Assembly: GCA_029204225.1 (NCBI GenBank) | Contig: CM055109.1 | Location: forward strand, 26,358,178 to 26,418,177 | From: Diphasiastrum complanatum | Lineage: Eukaryota > Streptophyta > Lycopodiopsida > Lycopodiales > Lycopodiaceae | Length of the DNA: 60,000 bases | Direction of reading: 5' to 3' | Part shown: positions 47,014 through 60,000 of the stretch, one piece after another | Layout of the letters: each line of letters starts with the position of its first letter | Numbering within the stretch: position 1 is the first letter of the stretch | Notes under the pieces: model-generated | The model's database searches: none | What the model was told of the DNA's origin: nothing | The model's input: the letters and a program-made list of their open reading frames with translations, nothing else | Program-made: the position numbers and the translations under genes

Positions 47014-47943
47014 GGCTTTAAGATAATGGATCTAGGGAAAAGAGTTTAGGGTAAGCGGCTTTGGGATAAGAGATCTAGGAAAAAGGGTCTAGGCATCGAG
47101 TTTAAGGGATTTAAGGTAAGGGATCTAGGAAAAGGGGTTTAGTATTCTAAATTTAGAGTTTAGGGTAAGGTGTCTAGGAAAAAAGGTTTAGGGTAAGGGG
47201 TAAGAAGTCTAGGGCTTAGAATATAGGAATTGGAGTAAGGGATCTAGATAAATGGATTTGGGCAAGGGGCTTTAAGATAACGGATCTAGGGAAAGGGATT
47301 TAGGATAAGGGGCTTTGGCATAAGAGATATAGGAAAAGAGGCTTAGGGATCTAGTTTACGGACTTTAAGATAAAGGATCTAGGGAAAGAGGCTTAGTGAT
47401 TTAGATTTAGAGTTTAAGATAAGGCGTCTAGGGAAAAAGGTTTAGGGTAAGGAGTCTAGGTCTTAGGATTTAGAATTTGGAATAAGGGATCTAGGTAAAT
47501 GGATTTGGGGTAAGGGGCTTTAAGATAATGGATCTAGGGGAAGGGGTTTAGGAGAAGTGGCTTTGGCATAAGAGATGTAGGAAAAGGGGCTTAGGGATCA
47601 AGTTTACGGGATTTCAGATAAGGCATCTAGGGAAAAGGATTTAGTGTTTTAGAATTAGAGTTTAGAGTAAGGTGTTTAAAGAAAAGGATTTACGATAAGG
47701 GGTAAAGAGTCTAGGGCTTAGGATTTAGGATTTGGACTAAGGGATCTAGGTAAACAATTTTGGAGTAAGGGGCTTTAAGATAAAGGATCTAGGAGAAGGG
47801 GTTTTGGGTAAGGGGCTTTGGGATAAGAGATCCAGGAAAAGGGGCTTAGGGATCCAGTTTACGAGATTTAAGGTAAGGGATCTAGGGAAAGGGACTTTGT
47901 TTTAGACTTAGAGTTTACGGTAAGGTGTGTAGGGAAAAGGGTT
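47014..47943. repeat. Degenerate TTTAGGG-like array with ~252-bp higher-order unit
   Basis: The landmark CTTTAAGATAA(T/C/A)GG occurs at 47016, 47270, 47518 and 47773, i.e. at spacings of about 254, 248 and 255 bp. Between landmarks the order of phrases is conserved: GGATCTAGGG, then GGCTTTGG-ATAAGAGAT, GGCTTAGGGATC-AGTTTA, GTGTCTAGGGAAAA and GTCTAGGGCTTAG. It is thus a true tandem satellite built on telomere-like subunits. Confidence 0.88.
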
Positions 47944-50459
<2,516 letters not shown>

Positions 50460-50798
50460 TCCAACAACTTTGCGAATTCTATCTCAGAGATTTTGCCAGT
50501 TTTCTATCAGAAAGTCATATTTTTTTGCCATATTCCCTATCTGTCAGTCAAACCTCTGTATTAGAAACTGCCAGTCAGTGCCTACGAAATCATCCTCCGT
50601 GAGCACTCCTTGCCAGAATTTACGCGTCTTACAATTCGATTTATCTGCCTCTCCACAATTTCTGAGCCTGTCCGCGAATTTTATTACAACCATAAAGACC
50701 AATTTTTGTCCTACACTTCCAATTCTGCAAGCAAACTGTCTTTTTACCAAGTACAAGTACTGACTTGATCATCTATACTCTCCCTTACACTCTGCATC
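50460..50798 (+). other. Family B gypsy leader
   Basis: Untranslated leader upstream of the gag ATG. It shares order and many words with 34640-35007 before the second copy of this gag (for example CAAGTACAA-TACTG-TTGGATCAT and GCATCATGTCTCG). Frames on both strands here are not genes. Confidence 0.6.
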
Positions 50799-51362
50799 AT
50801 GTCTCGGGACTGTGCTGAATCTTCTAATCTGGCTCCTCCACGGCTAGAACGTGAAATTTCACGTATTGATGCACCAAAGTACGATGGAGAATCTGACCCC
50901 GTCCGATTTCTCCAAGACTTTGATAATGCATGCCATTTTTATGGAGATATCTCTGAAACTGAAAAGCTTCGTCTATTTCCCATGGTACTCTATGGAACAT
51001 CCAAGGAGTGGTATTTGAATCTCAAAGCTCCTGATCTTGCTTCTTGGACCACCCTCAAGAACGCTCTCGTCAAGCGTTTCAAACCATCTAAATTGACTCA
51101 GAGCCCATTCATCCAAATTACCCATATCAAGATGCGTCGTGAAGAGTCTGTTCAAAACTACATTGAGCGTTTCAAACATCTCAAAGTAGAATGTGTTGAT
51201 GAAAATATCACCAAACGTATGGCCATAAAACTATTCTTGGTTGGATTGTTAACAAACATCCGCCATGAGCTCAAACCAGTTGACCTTTATGATCAACTTA
51301 AAGATGTGAGACTGATGCTATTTTTGAGAAAGACGAAGGTTCCGACGATGAAGCAAGGATAA
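50799..51362 (+). pseudogene. Family B Ty3/gypsy gag
   Basis: A 187-codon frame beginning MSRDCAESSNLAPPRLERE. It contains the retrotransposon-gag pattern: IDAPKYDGESDPVRFLQDF, LRLFPMVLYGTSKEWYLNL, DLASWTTLKNALVKRFKPSK, MRREESVQNYIERFKHLKVE and KLFLVGLLTNIRHELKPVDL. The frame is lost at about 51310-51360, but sequence in other frames continues toward the zinc knuckle. This is the best-preserved gag in the window. It would form the capsid and bind element RNA. Confidence 0.92.
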
Positions 51363-52640
51363 TACATCAAGTGAAGGAGATACGCAACATAGAAGATAGC
51401 TAGGATGTTGAGCAAAATCTAAGACTTCGGACCGTCCTAATCACCCAAAGTTTGACAATATTGCCCAATCTTTTGAACTTCTACATCAAATGGAAACCTA
51501 GCAAAAAGCTCAACAATCTCATATGGATAAGCTCACTGCCGATTTAGAAACCGCCATGAAACAGATTGTTGAGAAATCTTTTTCAGCAAGAAAAAATGTC
51601 TGGTGTCCAATCTGCTCACAACATCACACTGCTAATGAATGCCCTCAACTGCGAAACCATTTTCCAGTAGCAACCAGACACACCATCTATCGAGCATACC
51701 GTCGTCCGTGGCTCACCAATGCAAGAGTCGTTCATCTGGAGCAAAGGCCGAGTCACTTTTGGAAATCGTGACAGTTCTGTCACCATTGATTCAACGGGCA
51801 AACTCAAACATGCACGCATCTATGACAAAGAGTCCTCGACCACCAACTCAATGTTTGAACCATACCAGTCCAGCCATGAAAAAGGTCATTATGTTAAATC
51901 TACTGATATCATAAACTGGAGTCATAGTCTAACTACCATTGATTGTGTGAATGTCGACTACTATGCTCAACATCAGGATAATTGTACCTCTCCACTCCCG
52001 ATCGATCACGACCAATTATCTGATCTTGATACACCTATCATCAATATCAATTTTATTGATATCCTTCCACACAATGATGAGTTACTAAATGTTGCATGGC
52101 TACCTACTAATGAATCAAAATATTTATTTGTCGATGACGAGAATGTCTTACGAACTCAAAATTGCCCAGAAGATTTGGACATTTCTGATATTCAGATCCT
52201 CAATTACATGGAGGCACTTCCACTTAGGGCTTATCCGCAACATGCTTCCAAGGTGGAACCGGTTGCCAAGGTTCCAGTTGAAAAGTCTGATACAAAATTC
52301 TACTATGTCAAATGCCCACACTATCATGGGATCTCTGCGAGGAGAAGACCATCTTTCAAATTGATGACGAGATCCTCCACGACGTACCACCCGTTCCTCA
52401 TCAACACACCTCTTCACAGCCAAAGCCTCAACTACGTGGCCATTCTATTGAAGAGAAGATGAAAAAACTACTTCAAATTCAACCATCTGGCAACCTCACA
52501 TCTGTTAGGGAAGTTCTTGAGATTGCCTTAGTTCCTACACCAACCCCCGAACATCCCCAATCACCATTTCGACAGGTGAAAGTCAAGGCCCCTCTCGAAT
52601 CTCCAGCCCATGATGTCCCTGCATACTTTAAGGACTAGAC
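51363..52640 (+). pseudogene. Family B gag C-terminus and linker, protease not recognisable
   Basis: A CCHC-type box, WCPICSQHHTANECPQLRN (51523-51771 frame), has spacing CX2CX3HX4C. After a frame change a 247-codon frame (51719-52462) reads KGRVTFGNRDSSVTIDSTGK, DTPIININFIDILPHND, YLFVDDENVLRTQNCPEDLD and LNYMEALPLRAYP. Another frame (52312-52638) reads EEKMKKLLQIQPSGNLTSVR and FRQVKVKAPLESPAHDV. I find no D(S/T)GA retropepsin motif between the knuckle and RT. The content is acidic and Pro-rich. Confidence 0.7.
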
Positions 52641-53708
52641 AATTGAGGATGTCACAATCCAATTACCCCAAGCTCAACTTGAGCCAAATGGTAATTTGCC
52701 CGAACCATCACCCTTTCTTTGAGTGAGCCAAATGAAACCAACGAATATGTTGTCCACGTCGGAGCTCATCTCAATCGCGAACAACGCAGTCGGCTTGAAA
52801 AGCTCCTGTGAAAATATCGACATGTCTTTGCATGGACCTATAAAGACATGAAAGGCATCTCACCCCAATTAGCTGTGCATCGTATCCCTCTTAAACCGGG
52901 TGCGAGGCCAACTGCTAGTCGTCCATACAGATGCAATCCAATCTATAAGGCCAAGATCAAAGAAGAATTACAATGCCTCTTAGATGTGGGATTAATCTAT
53001 GAAATCGAGCATACTAAGTGGGTCTCCCAAATTGTCATCGTTTCCAAGAAAAATGAAAAACTTTGCATCTGTGTCGACTTTAAGAAACTTAACGCCGTCA
53101 CCGAACGTGATCATTTTCCATTACCTTTTGGAGAATCCATCTTAGAAAATCTAGCAGGAGATGAGGCTTACTCCTTCTTAGATGGCTTTAGCGGATACAA
53201 TATGATCCAAATTGCTGAAGAAGATCAACTTAAAACCGCTTTTGCCATAGAATGGGGAACCTTCTGTTGGAAAGTCATGCCTTTTGGTCTTTGCAATGCC
53301 CCTAGCACCTTCCAACGTGTTATGTAACCTGTCTTTTCTCAGCAGATGGGCGATACCCTAGAGGTTTACTTGGACGATTTAGGTGCACATTCAGAAGAAA
53401 CACGCCATCTGTCTATGCTCAATTTTTTTTTTATCCAATGTCAACGCTTCGGCATCTCCCTTAATCCTGAAAAATGCCAGATCTGGGTAACACATGGTAT
53501 TGTGTTAGGACATATTATTTTCCAAAATGGCATTGCCACTAACCCCGAAAAGATCCTTATCATTCAAAATCTACCAAAACCGTGTATGATACGCGAAGTT
53601 TACTCTTTCCTTGGCCACGCCAACTACTATCGGTGCTTTATTCTCGATTTCGCTAACAAAGCACGCTTAATCTACAACAGTAGTTGTAGTTCCCAAATGG
53701 ATGGATGA
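52641..53708 (+). pseudogene. Family B gypsy reverse transcriptase
   Basis: The RT is nearly complete: HRIPLKPGARPTASRPYRCN, IKEELQCLLDVGLIYEIEHT, WVSQIVIVSKKNEKLCICVD (first Asp of the triad), NAVTERDHFPLPF, SFLDGFSGYNMIQIAEED, TAFAIEWGTFCWKVMPFGLC and NAPSTFQRVM. A single stop TAA (53325-53327) falls before PVFSQQMGDTLEVYLDDLGA, in which YLDDL holds the catalytic Asp pair. The connection region, PEKCQIWVTHGIVLGHIIFQ and FLGHANYYRCFILDFANKA, follows. A frameshift comes near 53690. Apart from this stop the motif series is intact. Confidence 0.93.
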
Positions 53709-54350
53709 ACAATGCTTCGCATTTAATCAACTCAAAGAAGCCCTTACCAATGCACCTATCCTCCGGGCTCCTGATTATTCTAAATAATTCCATGTGCATA
53801 CCGATGCGTCTAAGTATGCCATTGGAGCAGTGCTCATCCAACCGGGAGAATTCAAAAACGATTACCCAATCCGTTTTCTTAGTAGACAATTGATACCTCT
53901 TGAAGTCAATTATACCACTACCGAACGTGAAGCCTTGGCAATCGTATATGTGGTCCAGAAGTTTCGCCATTATCTTCTGGAAAAAGTTTTTGCATTCTTC
54001 ACTGATCATCAGACACTATTGTATCTCATCAACAAGACTTGCACCACAGGCCATATTACTAAATGGATCCTATTATTGTGAGAATTTGAGTTTAGGATCG
54101 TGGTTCGTAAGGGGGTTCAACATTTTCTAGCAGATCATCTGTCTCGAATCCCTAACCTTCCTACCCCTGATCAAGGTGTCAACGATGATTTACCAGATGC
54201 CATCCTTTTCGAAGTTGACTCTACACTCGTATGGGCTAAGGAAATCGCAGAATATTTAACTTCAGAGCAGATGGACAACTCTACAAGCAAGGGTTAGATG
54301 GAATCATCTGACAATGTCTTACTGAAGGTGAAATACCCTCTGTAATTTTT
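53709..54350 (+). pseudogene. Family B RNase H and truncated 3' end
   Basis: RNase H can be read across three frames: HTDASKYAIGAVLIQPGEF (first Asp), PIRFLSRQLIPLEVNYTTTE, REALAIVYVVQKFRHYLL (Glu), AFFTDHQTLLYLINKT (Asp), then LADHLSRIPNLP (last Asp). The tail DQGVNDDLPDAILFEV ends in TSKG-stop. Integrase is missing: the element is cut between 54350 and about 54500. Confidence 0.9.
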
Positions 54351-54519
54351 CTGAAAACCCACAACTTTCTATAGGGTATGCTCCATTATTACAAACCCAT
54401 GCCCTTCCTGAACAAACTACGGTGGCAAATGATGGAGGGCATCAACACTACAATCTACCACTCCCGACAACAATAGTATCGCCTCCAAGAAGCACAGAAG
54501 ATCCAAGAAGAAAAGACTT

Positions 54520-55016
54520 TGATTGAGCTGAAATTTTGATAGAATCTAGTGCAGTATGCATATCACATCACACAATCACCATAGCCACTTCTCACAAGCT
54601 CTCAAAGATGGCACAACAAAAGTTAAGTCTATTATGAAAAAACACTGTACATATAGCAAAGCCCCAAACTGCATGGGCTCAACAGGTGTCACTAAACTGG
54701 CCTACCACCTGCCAAACTAGAGTTAGGCCCAATATGGCCACATATACTGACAAACCTAGGACATGCCCCTGACTATAGCATAATGAACTCAAAATCACTG
54801 TACAGGCTAATTTCTTCCTACGTGTGGCTACTCGGCTAACCCAAGTAGCCATCTACGGGATCAGTGCCCGATCAATATATCCTAACGGGTCACGTCCCGA
54901 ACACAACTGAATACAACCAATTTAATTAACTATACACTAATTACAATATCACATTTAGAGCTTACATAAAATGTATATCAGATTAACTCTGATTTCTAAT
55001 TCTCTCCCTTAAGCTC
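54520..55016 (-). mobile_element. Probable copia-type LTR and polypurine tract
   Basis: On the minus strand GAGCTTAAGGGAGAGA (55003-55018) resembles a copia polypurine tract. It is followed by ATTAGAAATCAGAGTTAATC, close to the common TGTTAGAAATCAG LTR start but with the first two bases changed. The LTR would run down to about 54520. A TATA-like TTTGCTATATGTACAG lies inside (about 54646). The distal end is not fixed. It lies just after the truncated family-B element. Confidence 0.5.
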
Positions 55017-58000
55017 AAATGTGATAAGAGTGAAAAACAATAATTTGTAGCAATGTTTGGAGTATCCAAAAGATGTTATGCATATCTTGCTACTCTGTAC
55101 TTGACTCACACTCAAGCACACCGACAAACCACCAGGTTTGACTCACAAAGTTTCATGCAAACACAATGCTCATACAGAGAGTCTACCATACTCTCGACCA
55201 ACTGACTCGTCCCCATCCAACTTGAAATACAAGTGGACCACATGAGCAACATGGCTCAAACTGAGGAAATCCCATTGCCACCATGAGACTTACATCCTCC
55301 ATCTAGCTAGGCCGACATCCTATCAAGCCCTTACAAGCACAAACTTGTAAAGCTGACATAAATGAGCGACTGAGGCTCAACTTGAGAAAATCTTACTGCC
55401 ACCATAAGACAATACCCTCACCGGATAAATAGCTAGTAGACATAATGACAAGTCAAAGAGCATAAAATGACTACTTTGTTTCACTGTAACAAATGCACAA
55501 CCACATACGACTCCGACTTGGATCTAGACTTCCGTGACAAGGTAACATGCAAGCCCACATACACTCATGCAAACCAACACAAATGATAAAGTGTCAAATA
55601 CATGACCAAGGCCTGCCCATAAGTGGTATCCTGTCGTACCAACACCTGTCACCTGTAGATCCGCTGCTACACCACTGGTCATCAAATCAGGTCCTCAACC
55701 ATGGCCTCCACTTGTACCAAGATGCTCTCACGTCCAAGCATATCCAACTGTCCAATAAGTCTTGAAAGCTGATCCCCATCCATTCCCCATGCACTAAGCA
55801 CAAGAGTCTACCAAGGACTCAATGAATGAATGTACACAAACCTCACCATAGGCTATACTTGAGTAGCTCGCCTATCTTCCAGAGATACTGATGATGATTT
55901 GCCTCTCCTACATCCCATGCAGGCTCAACTTCCCATGCTTGATGTTGCCAACTTTGATTTGACCAGTGTATAGGCCTCCCACCAAGGAGCCTATATCACC
56001 ACAACATCCATCATAGCGTCCAAGCCAAAGCAAATACAAACTAGATCCACTATCGTGATGAACAGCTCACCCACGATCCATAGCATATCAGGTAGGATAG
56101 ATCCAGAACCCTGTACCCTGTACCATCTGATCACCAAGTATCCATTGCCCGTTGATAGCTCTCCAAGAATCTGTCCACCTGTAGTGCAACTAGACTCCAA
56201 CTGGATCTAACCAAAAGCTGCATCCTGCTTACCAAATAATATGGATAGAAACAACATGTGACGCCAACCTGGAGACTACCACGCATATGACCATGCCACT
56301 TACCTGATCACTCGCCAAAATATCAGTTGTCACTCCATGAGCAACCATCTCCATCCCTGCTGGCTCACAACCACGGGCATGCTGGATCCACATCACTCCG
56401 TAATGCTCTCCATGCCCTCAAGATATGTACCACCACAGGTACGCTCCATGCCACCTACCTCCAAGTAGGTATGACCCGTCCCTGATGTCTTCGATCCTGG
56501 TCACCATCCTGCTAGACAAGCCGAACTCCAAAGCATCACCTGCTCCACCTGGCTCCTAGCATCTGCTCGCTCTCCCTGGCTATGTGCCGCCCGACACCAT
56601 GCCAACGCAAACCTGTCCCTAAGTCATCGCTCATGGGATCCCGAGACTGTTGTCTCCCTGATCATACTGAGGTATATGGCTCTGAGTGACTTCCTCTAGG
56701 CTTATCCCTGATCTCACCACCTGAGAATCTGCACCATGGAAATTCCAACACCTGTGCCAAGCCTAGACTCCTGTAAATACAGCCAAATGCATGAAAGCTA
56801 TAGGTAGCTTATCTACGCCCGTGATGGTAGATGTCTCCCCATTGATGCCAATGTCCAAAACTGGCCCCCTGTTATAATGCCATCTTGTACTCCCAAATGA
56901 GCACACCATGAAGTCCTCGCCATCAGTGTCCCCTACAATAGATCGCTAGCAAAACACCCATCATAGTGTTTTCCCTCCGATCACACCCGGTGCGATCTCC
57001 ATCAGCTCTCCAACCTAGAGCTGGCTCTCAAAGCTTGACGCTTTGCCCATTTGCATTTGCAGCGTCCTGATTCCATCATGAATCACCCCTGTAAGTCCTG
57101 TCCATGCCAATGACTCAAGTCCAATATGAAATAGCTGCCCCCTGATGATCATCCCATGTCATCCTACAATACTATCCCTATCAGGTATTTCAATGCCATC
57201 CCTGATCACAAAGATTTGAGCATCTACCCTGCAGTGCCCACATGTATTCCCCCAAGCTAGCTCCAAGCTGCTTCTGTGAATGGTTCCAAACTACTCCCTG
57301 AGAATACACTGAGATGTGAACTCCAAAGCCACCATCAAGTCCCTCACATGACTGTGCATACCAACATCCCTTCAACTAACCCTGTGAGATCTTCCATGGG
57401 CCAAACCAAATGATCTGCACCCTTTCATTACTAAAATCTGCATCCCTGATGCAATATTGATATGGCAAATTGACTTGACCTACCCAAACTGGCAGTTGAA
57501 TTGTATCTCCTCGATGACAAACCTGAGACACTGCTCCACAACTACAATGGCTTGATCAAAATTGACTTACTGACTGCAAAACCGCAAAATCATTACACTC
57601 ACCACTCGTCAAGAGCATCCAAAGTGTGATTATTAACCCGTTCTTCATCCTCTGCATGTCCCACACACAGCTCGTCCAATGCAAGTCCGCTATCTTGCCC
57701 AATGGCTTCCAACTGGCACCACCTCGCACTTCCATCACCTGTCACCGCCAAAATGTGTGTACCTCCAAGCTAGCCCATATTTCTCTCTGAGCAAGAAATT
57801 TCTAAGCTACAGATGCGTGTGTCAACGCAGCTATCACCTAACTCAACAATGCCAGTGCCGATCATACCTGTGAGAGCGTTCCCCCAAAATGCCACTTGAC
57901 GTTGGTCGGTTTGAACCCCAAGAGTTGAACCTATTCACAAGAATTTCTCACCTGTAACCGGCGTACCATGCCTACCTCTCACCTGTGATTGCTTGCCCTC

Positions 58001-58400
58001 TCAAAATTGTCGCCAATGATTAGTTACGATGCCAAGCTACACTTCCATCATCAAAACTAGCTTTCTCCACACAATTCCGCTACCATTCGCCCCCATATTG
58101 TATTTATCGCGTTCAAACACCCTGTTACCATGTCAGGAGTAAGTAATAATGATTCCAAAGCTATAATACCTCAATGTACTGCCCCGTAGCAAGTTTCACC
58201 AGCCAAAATTGCCCCGAATTTGGCCCTACGGTACCCAAATGGTGAATGTAGCCCATCACTAGGTCACCCGCACTCCGCTCGATGGAATGGTGATGAAAAC
58301 ACTCTGAAATGCATTTCTCCCTGCTCTATGACATCGCTCTGTCTGTTGGCTCTGAGCAGCCAGTTTTAGGAGTCATTTTGGCCCAATTTGTAAGCCCATG
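55017..58400 (-). mobile_element. Long non-coding stretch, possible LARD-type internal region
   Basis: This stretch is about 3.3 kb, less AT-rich than its neighbours, with no frame above 75 codons and no gag or pol motif on either strand. On the minus strand it ends at the polypurine tract at 55003-55018. It begins near 58117-58132 with CTGACATGGTAACAGGGTG, a weak match to TGGTATCAGAGC. That would fit a non-autonomous large retrotransposon derivative. However, the sequence beyond the PBS-like site does not resemble the LTR at 54.5-55.0 kb, so this is only a hypothesis. Confidence 0.35.
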
Positions 58401-58868
58401 AGTAGAAGCTTAAAAAATAATAAAATAGCTTAAATTTAGATTTAGAACTTAGACTTAGGAAACTTAAGATTAGAAATATTTTATCTTAAGTTTTCCTAAG
58501 TTAAGAAACTTTGAAGTTCTAAATCCTTAGAAGTTCTAGAAAAGCTAGAAATAGATTAGTCCCATAAATTAGTGGATACTTATGGAAGACCCTTCTTGCC
58601 ATAAAAGGAGAGGTATTTGCCTTGTAAATAACACTTTTGAGATTAAAAGACATGTTTAATAAAAATGAGACTAGTTCAATATTTTAAGACTTCAATCAAA
58701 TTTGGTAATTATCATATTTGTTTGTCGAGATTATTCTAATTGAACTCATTCCATGTTTTTTTTTACTCCATTTTCTTTTTGCATAATGTATAAAAAGAAC
58801 TCCGTGCAAATGGTGTAAGAAGAACTCCATGCAAATGAATATCAAACAACACTCTCATGCTTGCATGA

Positions 58869-59035
<167 letters not shown>

Positions 59036-60000
59036 TGAAGATTTTAATGTATTCTTGTTTTTTTTTTACTTGAATAGGCTTTCTTATTAATTAATAAATT
59101 ATAGATCATCATTTTTTTTTGTCTTAGATTGATGTTATATATGAATTATATATTAATATTTAATTTTTTTTAATTCTAAAAAATTAGTTTGCATATGTGA
59201 CAATTATTTCTGATCAAGCAACCATGTTTAAAATATTGTAGTCAAATGGTACATATTCATTGTAATAAAAAATGCATTACCAATAATTTGTATGTTTTTT
59301 TTTCAATCTAAGGAAAAATTTATTTGAAGTGCATTCTACCTACAAATAATCTTGACATTCATAACTATAATATTATAGTCAACTAATTGAAAATGAGTAG
59401 AAATTTTTTTGTATTCATCCATTTTTCATAGGTGTTTATTTACACAAGTCACAACAATGCAAAAATTGTATTTGTTGTTAAACTTTCTAAATATTATAGC
59501 AATTATACTACACAACTCCATTAGATTGTCACTCTATGATTGTTCCAAAAAAGTAAAAATAAAAATCCAATATAACATAAGTTGTCTATTGAAATACACC
59601 AATATAAATGTGATATTTCTCATTCAATTTGGAACATAAATTAAATTGATGTTGGAAAGAATATTACATGGAATCCAATACTATGTCCATTGTAGACATT
59701 GTCTTCATTGACATAAACAACATTAATTAAATTTGATTTTGGAGAAGAATCACCAACTTCAACTATATTAAAGTTTGACTGGAAGACTAATGAATTTAAC
59801 ATTTGAAGCTTCAAGCATAATTGCTTTGTTGATCCTCTTCTAGATCTTCATTGTCTTTGGTTGACAATAGTGTCAAATTAGCTTGTGCCTTTTCAACAAC
59901 TTTGGTGGGTATTTTGATGTTCTTCAGTCGATTTGGATGTCGTCTTGGCCGCCAACTCCACAACACAACGGAAACTGGCTCCCAATGCTGTGGATCACAA
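59036..60000. other. AT-rich non-coding stretch at window end
   Basis: Very AT-rich with many oligo-T runs. The 76-codon frame at 59409-59639 is not supported. From about 59800 the sequence becomes slightly richer in GC toward the window edge, but I see no motif. Confidence 0.45.

Noticed and set aside
58132-58400. A 5' LTR partner for the LTR at 54.5-55.0 kb
   Set aside because: By eye the two sequences share no similarity, so they cannot be called an LTR pair.

Overview
The window reads as nuclear DNA of a land plant with a large, repeat-rich genome; I cannot name the species. Evidence: one intact intronless gene of a plant-type glutaredoxin-like family, many decayed Ty1/copia and Ty3/gypsy LTR retrotransposons of plant type, degenerate TTTAGGG-like arrays, a tRNA-derived SINE, and long (CT)n and (CT)n(CA)n microsatellites. 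Nothing resembles a bacterial, viral or organellar genome.

Layout. 1-9.2 kb: AT-rich non-coding DNA with a copia reverse-transcriptase fossil (2.3-3.0 kb), microsatellites, and an 85-bp SINE with perfect 16-bp target-site duplications (8.24-8.36 kb). 9.2-12.7 kb: the only convincing host gene (9997-11808, minus), with a 211-bp tandem duplication downstream and short repeats upstream. 13.5-16 kb: 5' half of a minus-strand copia element. 17.2-27.3 kb: three LTRs of one Ty3/gypsy family ('family A'). Two of them, 808 bp each, lie in inverted orientation and carry matching 5-bp flanks. This region also has gag/protease, an unusual coiled-coil 3' ORF, and a copia/gypsy chimera. 27.3-29.1 kb: minus-strand copia 5' end (LTR, PBS, repeated leader, gag). 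29.5-40.1 kb: a plus-strand copia whose 5' part (gag-PR-IN) and 3' part (RT-RNase H-LTR) may be the two sides of one element, split by a family-A insertion, a 'family B' gypsy fragment and a telomere-like CCCTAA block. 42.4-44.0 kb: another plus-strand copia. 44.6-47.9 kb: degenerate G-rich telomere-like repeats with a ~252-bp higher-order unit, split by an apparent 1.16-kb solo LTR. 48.8 kb: a 139-bp CT tract. 50.4-54.3 kb: the best-preserved gypsy element (family B gag, linker, RT, RNase H). 54.5-58.4 kb: a copia-type LTR edge and a long non-coding, LARD-like stretch. 58.9 kb: another (CT)n(CA)n tract.

No element looks fully autonomous: every pol reading frame is broken. The most interesting signals are structural. 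Family-A LTRs carry a stretch complementary to the D and anticodon arms of tRNA-Asp, the same tRNA that matches their primer-binding site. Both gypsy families have zinc knuckles one residue shorter than usual. Family A has an extra 3' ORF with a stop codon at the same place in three copies. An inversion through a family-A element is suggested by its LTRs and target-site duplication. All identifications rest on reading and memory of protein families; no database search was possible.
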